Below, in pieces: positions 1 to 7,937 of a DNA stretch of 64,000 nucleotides. A model generated the notes under the pieces. It was not told the DNA's origin, did no database searches, and worked only from the letters and a program-made list of their open reading frames with translations. The stretch is from Streptomyces sp. R41. GTDB taxonomy: Bacteria; Actinomycetota; Actinomycetes; Streptomycetales; Streptomycetaceae. The number at the start of each line of letters is the position of its first letter. The stretch's first letter is position 1. The DNA is taken from contig NZ_CP163443.1 in NCBI RefSeq assembly GCF_041053055.1, positions 992,001-1,056,000 of the forward strand, read 5' to 3'. The position numbers and the translations under genes are program-made.

Positions 1-840
1 ACCCACACCCTCGGCGCCACCGTCGACCTGAGCGCCGACACGGTCGAGGCCGGGCCACCAGGCCTGGACATGCTGCTCACCAGCCGCCACCGGGTGCGCC
101 GCCTCCTGGGCGACGTACACGACGACTGGGACGACGTCGCCGACGAGGTCCACGCCCAAGGCCCGGCCCTGCTGCGCGGCGCCCGCTCCCTCGACGAACT
201 CCACGCCCCGCAACGTCTGGCCCACGGCGAGAGCGCCGACCCCGAAGAGCTGCTCCTGGACGCAACGCGCGCCGAACACGCCCGGCTCACCGAGCAGGTC
301 CAGCAGCGCCGTGCCGCCCTCCACGCCCCCGAGACGACCTGCGCACTGTTCTGGCCCGCGCAAGAGTTCGCCCAGCTCCTCGACCGCTGGCCCGTCTTCG
401 CCGACGACTACGGCACCGACCACGCCGTACACCTGCGCCAGGTCGAACAGCTCCTGCGCACCTACTCGGACTCGGGCATGCCCCGCCTGGGCACCGCCCG
501 CGGCACCCTCGACGACTTCACCGCCTATGCCCGCGACGAGAACCAGGACCCCACGGCCCGCGGACTGCGCGCCTCCTACGCCGCCGACCTGGCCGCCCGC
601 GGCCAAGCCCATGCCTGGCCACCACCCCGCAACGGCCCCTGCTGGTGCGGCGCAGAGCGCAAGTACAAGAAGTGCCACGGCAACCCCGCCTTTCACCCAC
701 ATCTAGCCAGGATGCCCCGGCCTTCAGGCTGGGGAGGAATGGCTTCCTCGGTCTTGCGGCGCGGAGCGCCGCAGCATCGCTGCGCAGCACAAAGCCCCCA
801 GGGCGGCCCCGAGTTGACCTACTTTGTTCGGGCTTACTAG
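1..840 (+). pseudogene. SEC-C motif protein, 5' outside window, 3' end displaced by an IS
   Basis: The frame is open from base 1, so the gene starts before the window. Near residue 215 it has a SEC-C zinc-binding motif (GPCWCGAERKYKKCHG), a small metal-binding module found at the C-terminus of SecA and of many uncharacterised proteins. The reading frame should end soon after this, but it runs into the left end of a TnpB element at about 697. The last ~48 residues before the stop at 840 are therefore element-encoded. Joining 696 to 2079 restores an open frame to a TGA at 2289-2291. The function is unknown. The SEC-C call is firm; the restored C-terminus is inference. Confidence 0.7.
715..734 (+). 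repeat. Left-end hairpin of the TnpB element
   Basis: CCCCGGCC and GGCTGGGG pair around a TTCA loop with one G-T wobble. It lies 18 bases inside the inferred left end and mirrors the right-end hairpin. Confidence 0.65.
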
Positions 841-850
841 GGTCTTCTGT

Positions 851-2005
851 GTGAAGATTGTTGCGCAGGTGAAATTGCGGCCCCGGTCGGCTTATGACGC
901 CGACACGCTGGCCGCGACCCTGCGTGCCTGCAACCGAGGTGCCAACTGGGTCTCCACGGTGGCGTTCGACAAGGGCCTCAAGCGCCGCAACGAGTTGCAG
1001 GACGAGGTGTACTACGACCTCAAAGCCACCTTCGATCTGTCGGCGCAACCGGCGGTGCGAGTGGTGAAGAAGGTCGTGGACGCCTACGCGACGATGGCCG
1101 GGAACATCAAGGCCGGCCACCTGACCGGCAAGGCCAGGCGCAAAGCGGAGTCCAAGCCGATCGTCTTCCGCGAGGACGCGGCCCAGCCGTTCGACGACCG
1201 GTGCCTTACCTGGAACCTGGACGAGAAGACCGTCTCCATCTGGACCGTCGCGGGCCGGATCAAGGGCGTGCCGTTCGTGTGCTCGCCCGAGGCACTGAAG
1301 ATGCTCCAGTACCGCAAGGGCGAGTCCGACCTGATGCTGCGTGACGGGACGCTCTATCTCGTCGCCACCATCGACCTGCCCGAACCCGCAGCGTATGAGC
1401 CTGACGGCTTCCTCGGCGTGGACCTCGGCATCGTCAACATCGCCACCACGTCGGACGGAAAGATCATGTCCGGGCGGAAGGTGAACCGCTACCGGCGGCG
1501 CATGAACCGCCTGCGCCAGAAGTTGCAGGCCAAGGGCACCAAAAGCGCCAAGCGCAGGCTGAAAGGCATCCGCCGCCGCGAGGCCCGGTTCGCCGCCGAC
1601 ACCAACCACCACATCGCCAAGACAATCGTCAAGACCGCTGAACGCACCTCGCACGGGGTCGCCCTGGAAGAGCTGAAGGGCATCCGGCAGAGGGTCACGG
1701 CCAAGAAGGAACAGCGGTACCGGCTGCACTCGTGGGCCTTCGCCCAGCTCGGCGCGTTCGTCGAGTACAAAGCACGGCGGGCAGGTGTGCCCGTGGTCTT
1801 CGTCGACCCGCGCAACACCTCCCGCCAGTGCTCCGAGTGCTGGCACACCCACCGCACCAACCGGGTGTCCCAGGCCTGGTTCGCGTGCCGCTCCTGCGGA
1901 GTGGTGATGCACGCGGACCGCAACGGCTCCCGCAACATCGCCCACCGTGGCGAGGCTGTGTGGCAGCGGGGCGCAGTCAACCGCCCCAACACCGTCAAGG
2001 TGTAG
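851..2005 (+). CDS. tnpB: RNA-guided nuclease TnpB (IS200/IS605 OrfB)
   Basis: This is a 384-residue TnpB, a Cas12-like nuclease guided by an RNA made from the element's right end. The RuvC acidic residues are visible: D191 (VDLGIVNIAT), E273 (ALEELKG) and D356 (HADRNGSRNI). Between the last two lies a CSEC...CRSC zinc ribbon. The GTG at 851 is preferred because it begins the usual VKIVAQVKLRP N-terminus; a start at 824 would lie in the left-end region. Length and active site look intact, so the nuclease may be functional. Confidence 0.9.
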   Translation: MKIVAQVKLRPRSAYDADTLAATLRACNRGANWVSTVAFDKGLKRRNELQDEVYYDLKATFDLSAQPAVRVVKKVVDAYATMAGNIKAGHLTGKARRKAESKPIVFREDAAQPFDDRCLTWNLDEKTVSIWTVAGRIKGVPFVCSPEALKMLQYRKGESDLMLRDGTLYLVATIDLPEPAAYEPDGFLGVDLGIVNIATTSDGKIMSGRKVNRYRRRMNRLRQKLQAKGTKSAKRRLKGIRRREARFAADTNHHIAKTIVKTAERTSHGVALEELKGIRQRVTAKKEQRYRLHSWAFAQLGAFVEYKARRAGVPVVFVDPRNTSRQCSECWHTHRTNRVSQAWFACRSCGVVMHADRNGSRNIAHRGEAVWQRGAVNRPNTVKV

Positions 2006-2078
2006 GACGTAGGCCAGACGCCACAGCCAGTGGCGGACAGGACTTACAAGCCTCGGGCTTCAGCCCGAGGTAGTTGAC
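1900..2078 (+). ncRNA. Candidate omega RNA (reRNA) scaffold of TnpB
   Basis: TnpB elements make a non-coding RNA that overlaps the 3' end of tnpB and runs to the right end, with the guide just outside. Here 73 non-coding bases separate the tnpB stop from the end and contain the right-end hairpin. The 5' limit is a guess. The call rests on family knowledge and element layout only. Confidence 0.35.
2051..2070 (+). repeat. Right-end hairpin of the TnpB element
   Basis: CCTCGGGC and GCCCGAGG form a perfect 8-bp stem with a TTCA loop, 8 bases before the inferred right end. In this family the sequence just beyond the end, here from 2079, would be the guide of the omega RNA. Confidence 0.65.
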
Positions 2079-2304
2079 CTGACACCGCGCAAACCCCGCA
2101 CGGCAAGCCCCACAGGCGAACCACCGCCACGCCGCAAGTCTCCTGCCGCTCCGACGGCGACCGGGGCCCGCAGCCCGCCGAAGAGGTCGACGAGGCCACG
2201 CGCGAAGCATCCTCTTCACGATTCCAACACCAAGCCATCACTGGCTGATCACCGATTGGATATGCTGCTGGCGCTCCATTCGCACCACTGAGGGGGGATT
2301 CCTC

Positions 2305-2799
2305 ATGTCCATGCGCCACGCCCTGGCTGCTGCCGCCGCTGCAGGCACGCTCGCCGTCGCTGCTGCCGCACCGGCCCAGGCCACCGAGTACTCATCCGCG
2401 TTGAAGGTCAAGGGTGTCCAGTACGACGCACCCGGCACCGACTCCAACAGCTGCTCCACCGGCAACACCAAGGACGAGTACCTGACGATCAAGAACTACT
2501 CGTCCAGCACGACCGTCAACCTCAAGGGCTACGTCGTCAAGGACGCCGCCGGCAACCACTTCACGTTCCCCGCCAGCCACTATCTCCAGCCCGGCGACTA
2601 CGTGAAGCTGAGGGGCGGCCGCGGCACCGACTCCGACGCCAACAACGTCGTCTACCGCCAGAACTGCAACTTCATCTGGAACAACGACAAGGACACCATC
2701 TACCTCTACAAGCCCTCCGGCAGCAAGGCAGACGTCCACTCCTACACCAAGACCGGCTCCGACCCCGACCGCAACGGCTACGTCACCTTCCACGGCTGA
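2305..2799 (+). CDS. Secreted lamin-tail (LTD) domain protein
   Basis: This 164-residue protein has a classic Sec signal peptide of about 26 residues ending APAQA, then one compact beta-rich domain. The domain matches the LTD fold seen in many Streptomyces exported proteins: EYLTIKNYSS, NLKGYVVKDAAGNHFTFP, LQPGDYVKL, IWNNDKDTIYLY. LTD domains are thought to bind proteins or nucleic acid and often accompany secreted nucleases; here the domain stands alone. A GAGGGGGG ribosome site lies 7-8 bases before the ATG. Two cysteines in the mature part could form a disulfide. The substrate is unknown. Confidence 0.85.
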   Translation: MSMRHALAAAAAAGTLAVAAAAPAQATEYSSALKVKGVQYDAPGTDSNSCSTGNTKDEYLTIKNYSSSTTVNLKGYVVKDAAGNHFTFPASHYLQPGDYVKLRGGRGTDSDANNVVYRQNCNFIWNNDKDTIYLYKPSGSKADVHSYTKTGSDPDRNGYVTFHG

Positions 2800-2991
2800 C
2801 ACGCCACCAGCACTCCCGGACGCGGCCCTCAGGTGGCCAGCCCGGGACAGGCTGACCACCCGCCCTCCGGAAGAAACCACGTACGGTCCGAGACAGCGAC
2901 CCTCGGCAGCGGCAGCACTGTCGCCGTCTTATACGGGATGGCATCCGGCCGCACACGAGACGCCCCACGGCACTGAACGATCGGACTACCT

Positions 2992-3261
2992 GTGAGTGCT
3001 GCTGGCTCCGGCGGGCGGATCCAGCCCGCCCGGTCCGGTGATCCCTCCCGCGTCGGCCCTTACCGCGTCGTCGGCCGGCTCGGCGCGGGCGGCATGGGCA
3101 CTGTGCACGCCGCAGTCGCCCCCGACGGGGTACGGGTGGCGGTCAAGGTGATCCACTCCGTGCAGGCCCAGGACCCGGAGTTCCGTGCCCGGTCCGGTAG
3201 GGTCCGGTCTCCCGACCGGCCGTACCAGCGGCTTCCCAGGTTCAGAGAGCGATTCGCATGA
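2992..3261 (+). pseudogene. N-terminal stub of a Ser/Thr protein kinase
   Basis: The first ~68 residues are the N-lobe of a Hanks-type kinase. GPYRVVGRLGAGGMGTVHAA is the glycine-rich ATP loop and VAVKVI holds the ATP-anchoring lysine. After PEFRAR the sequence leaves the family and stops at residue 89. The catalytic loop, DFG and all later parts are missing, so it cannot be an active kinase. The break point is near 3195. Confidence 0.75.
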
Positions 3262-3611
3262 CCAGCCAGCAACCAACAACGACCCTGTGGCGCCCCACCG
3301 GCCCCAAGGAGCTGGACCTGGTCCGCGATCTGAACTGGCGTGCGTGGCCGCCCCGGCTTCCCGAGCAGCCGATCTTCTACCCGGTCCTCAACGAGGACTA
3401 CGCGATCAGGATTGCGCGGGACTGGAACGTGAAGCACGACGGTGCCGGCTTCGTCACCCGATTCGAGGTCGAGTCGGAGTTCTTGAGCCGGTATCCCGTC
3501 CAGCAGGCCGGCGGGCGGACGATCCTCGAGCTCTGGGTTCCGGCTGAGGAGCTGGACGAATTCAACGCCCACATTGCCGGCGAGATCCAGGTGGTCCACG
3601 AGTTTCGCTGA
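3258..3611 (+). CDS. Conserved hypothetical (annotated as ADP-ribosylation/crystallin J1 type)
   Basis: A 117-residue soluble protein with the pattern TLWRPTGPKELDLV...FYPVLNEDYAIRIARDWN...LELWVPAEELDEFNAHI. I recall this as a common short Streptomyces family often labelled ADP-ribosylation/crystallin J1. No catalytic residues can be pointed to. It has no signal peptide or membrane segment. It follows the kinase stub by overlap, but that reflects a rearrangement and not an operon. Confidence 0.7.
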   Translation: MTSQQPTTTLWRPTGPKELDLVRDLNWRAWPPRLPEQPIFYPVLNEDYAIRIARDWNVKHDGAGFVTRFEVESEFLSRYPVQQAGGRTILELWVPAEELDEFNAHIAGEIQVVHEFR

Positions 3612-3662
3612 AGTAGGGAGGCTTGCTGACGGGGCATGCCGGCCCGGTGCGATGATCGCGGC

Positions 3663-3791
3663 GTGACTGCTGTGATCACGGCGTCGGAGCCGTCTTGGAT
3701 AGCCCCGTTCACCGGACTGAGCCCTCGCCAATTGGGCAAGTTGGTGACCGCGCTGCGGCGCGACGCGAGGACGAGTGCCCACGGGTGGTAG
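3663..3791 (+). pseudogene. IS5-type transposase N-terminal fragment
   Basis: GTG opens a 42-residue frame containing EPSWIAPFTGLSPRQLGKLV, the usual N-terminus of a Streptomyces DDE transposase family with an N-terminal HTH. It stops early after a rearrangement. No catalytic part follows. Confidence 0.6.
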
Positions 3792-4078
3792 TTCCGAAGC
3801 CGGCGCGGGATGACGTGTCTGACGGCTGCGGAGGTCGTTGAAGAAGGCAGCGCGCACAGGCACCCCCCGGCAGATGCGCGGCATGTGAGGGCCCGAACCC
3901 CCGCCCGGATTCGGGCCCTCACCTGCGTGGTCGCGCTGGCGTGGGGGCTGCTGTCGGCCTGAGAAGCCGTATCTGAACCGAACATGATCGCTTGATTTCC
4001 GCTGGTCAGGCATGGTCTAGTTCGGAATGAGGGAGGCATGCGGCGTCTTGTTTCGGCTCCGTGATCGAGGGGTGCGCG

Positions 4079-4606
4079 ATGGCGTCGGTGCTGGGAATGC
4101 TGGAGGAGCGGGAGACAGCGGCCCGGGTGCGGGTGGAAGGGCTGCGGGAGGAAGTCGCGCGGCTGGCCGGGGTGTTGGAGGCCGCGGAGATCGAGCTGGA
4201 CCGGCGGGTCATCGCGCGGGAGGAATTGGTCGAGGCGCTGGCGGTCTCTGCGGCGGAGTCCGGGACCGGGACCGAGGCGGAGGAGGAAGCGGCGCCGTCG
4301 CTCGCGCCGGTGCCGGGCTCGACGGTGCCGCCCTGGAGGGAGGGGCTGCCGGTGACAGTTCTGGCGCCGGACTATCAGCGGATTCTGGGCGTGCTGGACC
4401 AGCAGCGGTCCACGGGTCACGGGCCGCTTCGAGCCAAGGAGATCGCGGTGGAGCTGGGCCTTGGGGCGACGCCGGCGAAGGCCGAGGGGTTGCGGTCGAA
4501 AGCCCGGCGCCTGGCGGAGCGCGGTTGGCTCCTCCTGGAGGCGTCGGGGGCGTGCAGTGCCGGCCGGCGGCCCGTGGCCGTGCCAGACGCCGGCTCATCC
4601 GTGTGA
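4079..4606 (+). CDS. Hypothetical protein with N-terminal coiled coil and C-terminal winged-helix-like region
   Basis: A 175-residue protein. Residues ~5-65 are heptad-rich and charged (LEERETAARVRVEGLREEV), predicted coiled coil. A Glu/Ala/Pro linker follows. The end (GPLRAKEIAVELGLGATPAKAEGLRSKARRLAERGWL) looks like a winged-helix DNA-binding segment. ATG at 4079 is chosen over GTG 4061 because GAGGGG lies just upstream. Similar genes are often found next to insertion sequences in Streptomyces, and IS relics lie on both sides here, so an IS-associated accessory role is possible but unproven. Confidence 0.6.
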   Translation: MASVLGMLEERETAARVRVEGLREEVARLAGVLEAAEIELDRRVIAREELVEALAVSAAESGTGTEAEEEAAPSLAPVPGSTVPPWREGLPVTVLAPDYQRILGVLDQQRSTGHGPLRAKEIAVELGLGATPAKAEGLRSKARRLAERGWLLLEASGACSAGRRPVAVPDAGSSV

Positions 4607-4691
4607 TCATCGACCACCGGATCATCGCCTCGCTGGTAGCGGGCAGAGTCTCGTAGTCCCGGGCCAGACGGCGGGAGTTCATCAGCCAGGC
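4580..4691 (-). pseudogene. IS5-type transposase C-terminal relic
   Basis: The minus strand reads AWLMNSRRLARDYETL followed by SEAMIRWSMI, the conserved C-terminal segment of IS5-type transposases. Nothing upstream of it matches, because group II intron sequence adjoins directly. It fades out near 4580. Confidence 0.55.
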
Positions 4692-4795
4692 GGATGGGTC
4701 GGCCGCACGGTGAGGGGTCTGCCGTAGCAGGTCCTTTTCCGCGCGGCCTCCCGCCGAACCGGACGTGACGGTTTCCCGTCATCCGGCTCTCCAGT
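4692..4795 (-). ncRNA. Group II intron 3' relic (domains V-VI)
   Basis: On the minus strand, 4789-4756 forms a 34-nt hairpin with GAGCCGGA...TCCGGTTC arms and a GGGAAACC tip, the size and pattern of group II intron domain V, including the AGC triad. A GC-rich domain VI-like stretch follows and then transposase coding sequence. No reverse transcriptase remains upstream. The intron appears to have sat in the sense orientation of the IS5-type transposase. Confidence 0.6.
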
Positions 4796-5132
4796 GACTA
4801 CAGCGTGAGCGATTCAGGCTGCTCGCGCAGGACACACAGCGCCGTTGCGGCGATCTGCATTTCGCATACCTCCCGGGTCTGGTGTGTCCGAGTCACCTGG
4901 CCCCCTTCGCCCGATGTGGACGGCTTTCAGTCAACGGGAAGCCCACATCACCTGGACCTTCATCACCCTCATGGTCCGCCGCCTCACCAAGCCTCCCCGA
5001 CCACCGCGCACGTCATCCCACCCCGTCGAGCCGGTGAAGGCGGCCGGCAAGCCCAGGCCCATACGCATTCGGATGCAGCAGCCACAGACGATCCGCCTGG
5101 CCTCCGCCGCCTTGTGCTGAAGCCCAGGTTCC
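4796..5132. other. Intergenic, no gene seen
   Basis: Several overlapping short frames occur but none has a convincing start, ribosome site or family pattern. The stretch separates the intron relic from the first 51-bp direct repeat. Confidence 0.4.
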
Positions 5133-5183
5133 GTCAGCGGAGACATGCACCCGGGGACGCGAACCGATACCCCTTCATGCAGA
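5133..5183 (+). repeat. 51-bp direct repeat, copy A
   Basis: It begins GTCAGCGGAGACATG and ends CCCCTTCATGCAGA. It matches 7386-7436 at 50 of 51 positions. The two copies bracket the TetR/hydrolase block. Its origin is unknown; it could be the shared end of an IS or a recombination scar. Confidence 0.75.
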
Positions 5184-5252
5184 AAGTGCCTTCGACTCGG
5201 GCCGACAGAACCCCTCGACAGGGTTCATCGTCCCGGCTCAGGAGGCACTTTC
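5182..5252. repeat. Long imperfect palindrome of nested stems
   Basis: GAAAGTGCCT and AGGCACTTTC form the outer 10-bp stem. CGGG/CCCG and GAACCC/GGGTTC form inner stems. The structure abuts direct repeat A. It could be an IS end, a recombination site or an RNA hairpin; no gene lies inside. Confidence 0.6.
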
Positions 5253-5298
5253 GCGTTTCCGGCCGCCGCTTGACTCCGCCCCAACCTAAATGGCGAGG

Positions 5299-5913
5299 TC
5301 AGCGGACCGCCGCTTTCAGCGCCGCCTCGATGGCATTGGTCAGCGTGTCCAGATACTCATCGTCGCTGCTGCCCTGTAGGACCAGTACGCGGAATGCGAG
5401 CGGTGCGATCAGCAGGTCGGTGCCGAGATCTAGATCCAGGCCGGGGGGGAGCTCGCCGCGGTCAATCGCGGCCTGCAGGATGGTGCGCGCCGCCGCGCGC
5501 CGCGGTGCGGTCACTCCGGTGTAGAGCCCCTCCGCCAGAGCGTCGTCGTGACTGGCCTCGGCGAGCAGTCCGGCCCAGATCCGGGCGAGCAGCGGATTGG
5601 CCAGTTGACTGCGGAAGGTGGCAAGCAGCTCGCGGAGGTCACTGTGCAAGTCGCCGGTGGACGGCGTGTGTGGGAGTGTGTGGGTGACCCTGCTGCGGAT
5701 CAACTCGGCGATCATCGCCTGCTTCGAGGACCAGCGCCGGTAGAGCGCGGCCTTGCCCACACCGGCACGCCGGGCCACCGCCTCCATCGACATCCGCGCA
5801 TACCCGGCCTCGGCGAGTTCGGCGAAGGCCGCCTCGGTGATCGCGTCGGTCACCCGCTGCCGCAGGACCGCTCCTCCGGTCGCCGGCCGTCCCTTCTTCT
5901 GTTGCTCTGCCAT
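5299..5913 (-). CDS. TetR/AcrR family transcriptional regulator
   Basis: A 204-residue repressor. The N-terminal helix-turn-helix is clear (AFAELAEAGYARMSMEAVARRAGVGKAALYRRWSSKQAMI), and a C-terminal ligand-binding domain of the TetR_C type follows. ATG at 5913 is used; an in-frame ATG at 5925 adds four residues and cannot be excluded. It is divergent from the alpha/beta hydrolase at 6009. Two strong palindromes lie between them, so it most likely represses both itself and the hydrolase. The inducer is unknown. Confidence 0.88.
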   Translation of the reverse strand: MAEQQKKGRPATGGAVLRQRVTDAITEAAFAELAEAGYARMSMEAVARRAGVGKAALYRRWSSKQAMIAELIRSRVTHTLPHTPSTGDLHSDLRELLATFRSQLANPLLARIWAGLLAEASHDDALAEGLYTGVTAPRRAAARTILQAAIDRGELPPGLDLDLGTDLLIAPLAFRVLVLQGSSDDEYLDTLTNAIEAALKAAVR

Positions 5914-5932
5914 GCGCCCAAGCATAGCGAAC

Positions 5933-5948
5933 GGAACGGTCCCGTTCC
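5933..5948. promoter_or_regulatory. TetR operator, proximal copy
   Basis: GGAACGG and CCGTTCC form perfect 7-bp arms around TC, 20 bases upstream of the regulator's ATG at 5913. The arms are the same as in the second palindrome, centred 39 bases away. Confidence 0.75.
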
Positions 5949-5970
5949 ATGTGTTACTCTATGAGTAAGA

Positions 5971-5988
5971 CGGAACGGTTCCGTTCCG
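5971..5988. promoter_or_regulatory. TetR operator, hydrolase-side copy
   Basis: CGGAACGG and CCGTTCCG form perfect 8-bp arms around TT, 20 bases before the hydrolase ATG. Binding here would block transcription of the hydrolase. Confidence 0.78.
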
Positions 5989-6008
5989 TTCATCGAAGGG
6001 AGCCGGAG

Positions 6009-7178
6009 ATGAAGTTCCTCTACGACGACGAGTCCTTCTCCTTCGAGGCACTGCGGGCCGCGGGCTACGCCGCCTACGCCGGCGCCGACCTCGGCGAAGT
6101 CCTTGTCACCTGCCGGCAGATCCCAGAGGGAGACGAGGAAGCCTGGTCGGCCCAGTGGGCCTCGACGGCGGCGCGCATCGAGCGCACCGGCCGGGACGCG
6201 CTGGCCGCCGGTCACCGGGTCAGCGCCCGGGAGGCGCTGCTGCGCGCGTCGAACTACTACCGGACCGCGGACTTCTACCACCGCGAGGACCCCGCCAACG
6301 ACGCCGAGTCGGCGCGGCTGGCCAAGGCCTCCCAGCAGACCTTCGCCGACGCGGCCGCCCTGCTCGACACGCCGGCCCGCGCCCTGCGCATCCCGTACGA
6401 GGACACCACGCTGCCCGGCTACCTGTTCCTCGTCGACGACTCGAGCACCCCTCGCCCGACCCTCATCTACCACGGCGGCTACGACTCCACCCTGGAGGAG
6501 AACTACTTCGCGCTGGCTGCCGGCGCGCTGCGGCGCGGCTACAACGTCCTCACCTTCGACGGCCCTGGCCAGGGCAGCACCGTCCGCGACCAGGGCCTGC
6601 ACTTCCGGTACGACTGGGAGGCCGTGGTCACCCCGGTCGTCGACTTCGCGCTTACCGTGCCCGAGGTGGATGCCGAACAACTCGTCCTGGTCGGCACCAG
6701 CCTGGGCGGCTACCTCGCCGCCAGGGCGGCCGCCTTCGAGCACCGCATCGCCGCGCTCGTGCTGCACGACGGCGTCGACGACTTCCACGAAGTCGCCCAA
6801 GCAACCGCCCACCGCGCCGCCGCGACCCCCGGTGGCATCGAGGCGCTGATGGCGCAGAACACCATGGTGCGATGGGTGGTACGCAACGGCCGCTGGACCT
6901 TCGGCGTGCCCGACTTCGACCAGCTGGTCAAGGCGACCGAGGCATACACCCTGGCGGGCATCGCCGACCGCATCACCTGCCCGACCCTCGTCCTCGACGC
7001 CCTGAACGACGTGTTCTTCAAGGGGCAGCCGCCGCGTCTGCTCGACCAGCTGACCTGCCAGAAGGAACTGATCTCCTTCCGGGAGGACGAAGGTGCCGGC
7101 GAGCACTGCCACGAGGGCGCGATCTACCTGTTCCACCAGCGCACCTTCGACTGGCTCGACACCGTGCTCGCCAGCTGA
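6009..7178 (+). CDS. Alpha/beta hydrolase (esterase/peptidase-like)
   Basis: A 389-residue soluble hydrolase. An N-terminal helical cap (~1-135) precedes the core. Core motifs include LIYHGGYDS (oxyanion region), FDGPGQG, the nucleophile elbow GTSLGG with Ser231, LVLDALNDVFF for the acid, and EHCHEG for the catalytic His. The layout resembles the FrsA/2,6-dihydroxypseudooxynicotine hydrolase group. The ATG at 6009 has GGGAGCCGGAG upstream; longer in-frame starts fall inside the operator. It is divergent from tetR and probably induced when the repressor binds a ligand, perhaps its substrate, which is unknown. Confidence 0.87.
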   Translation: MKFLYDDESFSFEALRAAGYAAYAGADLGEVLVTCRQIPEGDEEAWSAQWASTAARIERTGRDALAAGHRVSAREALLRASNYYRTADFYHREDPANDAESARLAKASQQTFADAAALLDTPARALRIPYEDTTLPGYLFLVDDSSTPRPTLIYHGGYDSTLEENYFALAAGALRRGYNVLTFDGPGQGSTVRDQGLHFRYDWEAVVTPVVDFALTVPEVDAEQLVLVGTSLGGYLAARAAAFEHRIAALVLHDGVDDFHEVAQATAHRAAATPGGIEALMAQNTMVRWVVRNGRWTFGVPDFDQLVKATEAYTLAGIADRITCPTLVLDALNDVFFKGQPPRLLDQLTCQKELISFREDEGAGEHCHEGAIYLFHQRTFDWLDTVLAS

Positions 7179-7385
7179 CCTCGCAGGCCGCTCCGAGGGC
7201 ACGGGGACGATCTCTCTCGGTGTCATCGCCTCCACGCCCCGCCCGCGCGCCTTGCCACTCAGGGGTAGGGGGATTCCGGGGCCGTGTCACGGGGCCAGCT
7301 CGCCTTGCGTCGTCTCCGCCACGGTCACCCAAAGCCGGGTGCGGGAAGCAGGCCCGCGAGTCAGAAGACCCTGCGGATACGCGTG

Positions 7386-7436
7386 GTCAGCGGAGACATG
7401 AACCCGGGGACGCGAACCGATACCCCTTCATGCAGA
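7386..7436 (+). repeat. 51-bp direct repeat, copy B
   Basis: Second copy of 5133-5183, differing only by A for C after GACATG. It lies 208 bases downstream of the hydrolase. No palindrome like that at 5182-5252 follows this copy. Confidence 0.75.
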
Positions 7437-7534
7437 TTCACTCACGGAACGTCACAGATCAGCGGTTCTGAAACAGCTTCTGAGCTTGTTCTTTATCAAC
7501 GACGGCCGAAGCCTCTGTTGCTGTGTGGTGGTGT

Positions 7535-7813
7535 TCAGCGATGTGCGTCCAGGTATGCGTCGTGCTCGGCGTAGTGGATGACTGCCTGGCATTTCTCCAA
7601 GGGGCTGGGCCGGGCTCCGTGCCGCCAGGACGACCACACGTCGAGGACGTCTTGGGCCAGTTCGACTTCGAGTAGATAGGCAAGGTCGTGCGGCGGCGCG
7701 TCGAATGCTGCGACGGCCGCGTCTGAGGCGGCCGTCCATGGCTTGGCCGCGTAGATGACCGCTTCGGCAGGCTGTTCTTCAAGGGACTGCAGAAGGTCCA
7801 GGAGAGAAGGCAC
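7535..7813 (-). CDS. Hypothetical protein, 92 residues
   Basis: A GTG-started, acidic, helix-rich protein (SLLDLLQSLEEQPAEAVIYAAKPW...AQDVLDVWSSWRHGARPSPLEKCQAVIHYAEHDAYL). It has no signal peptide or membrane segment. Composition and codon use look coding, but the family was not recognised. Confidence 0.5.
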   Translation of the reverse strand: MPSLLDLLQSLEEQPAEAVIYAAKPWTAASDAAVAAFDAPPHDLAYLLEVELAQDVLDVWSSWRHGARPSPLEKCQAVIHYAEHDAYLDAHR

Positions 7814-7937
7814 GCTGAGAGAGTAAGACGCTCGTCTCGAACTGCTCCCCGAACGAGGTCACCCACCTGGGGATTCGCCGGACGTGGGGGCGGCCTTCAT
7901 CTGATCATGTGCTCCGACCAAGGTGCACGTGACCACG

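Larger units (their letters stand above)
697..2078 (+). mobile_element. IS200/IS605-type element carrying only tnpB (IS1341-like)
   Basis: A tnpB gene lies between two short hairpins that share a TTCA loop, at 715-734 and 2051-2070. This is the terminal architecture of the family, whose ends are recognised as single-stranded hairpins and make no target duplication. The left flank reads TTCAC (692-696), a plausible target/TAM sequence; the right end reads TAGTTGAC. No Y1 transposase (tnpA) is present, so movement would need one in trans. The exact ends are inferred from the hairpins and from restoration of the interrupted SEC-C frame. Confidence 0.7.

Noticed and set aside
518..1945. 475-residue minus-strand frame across tnpB
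   Set aside because: It mirrors the coding frame of tnpB, as is usual in GC-rich DNA. It has no family pattern.
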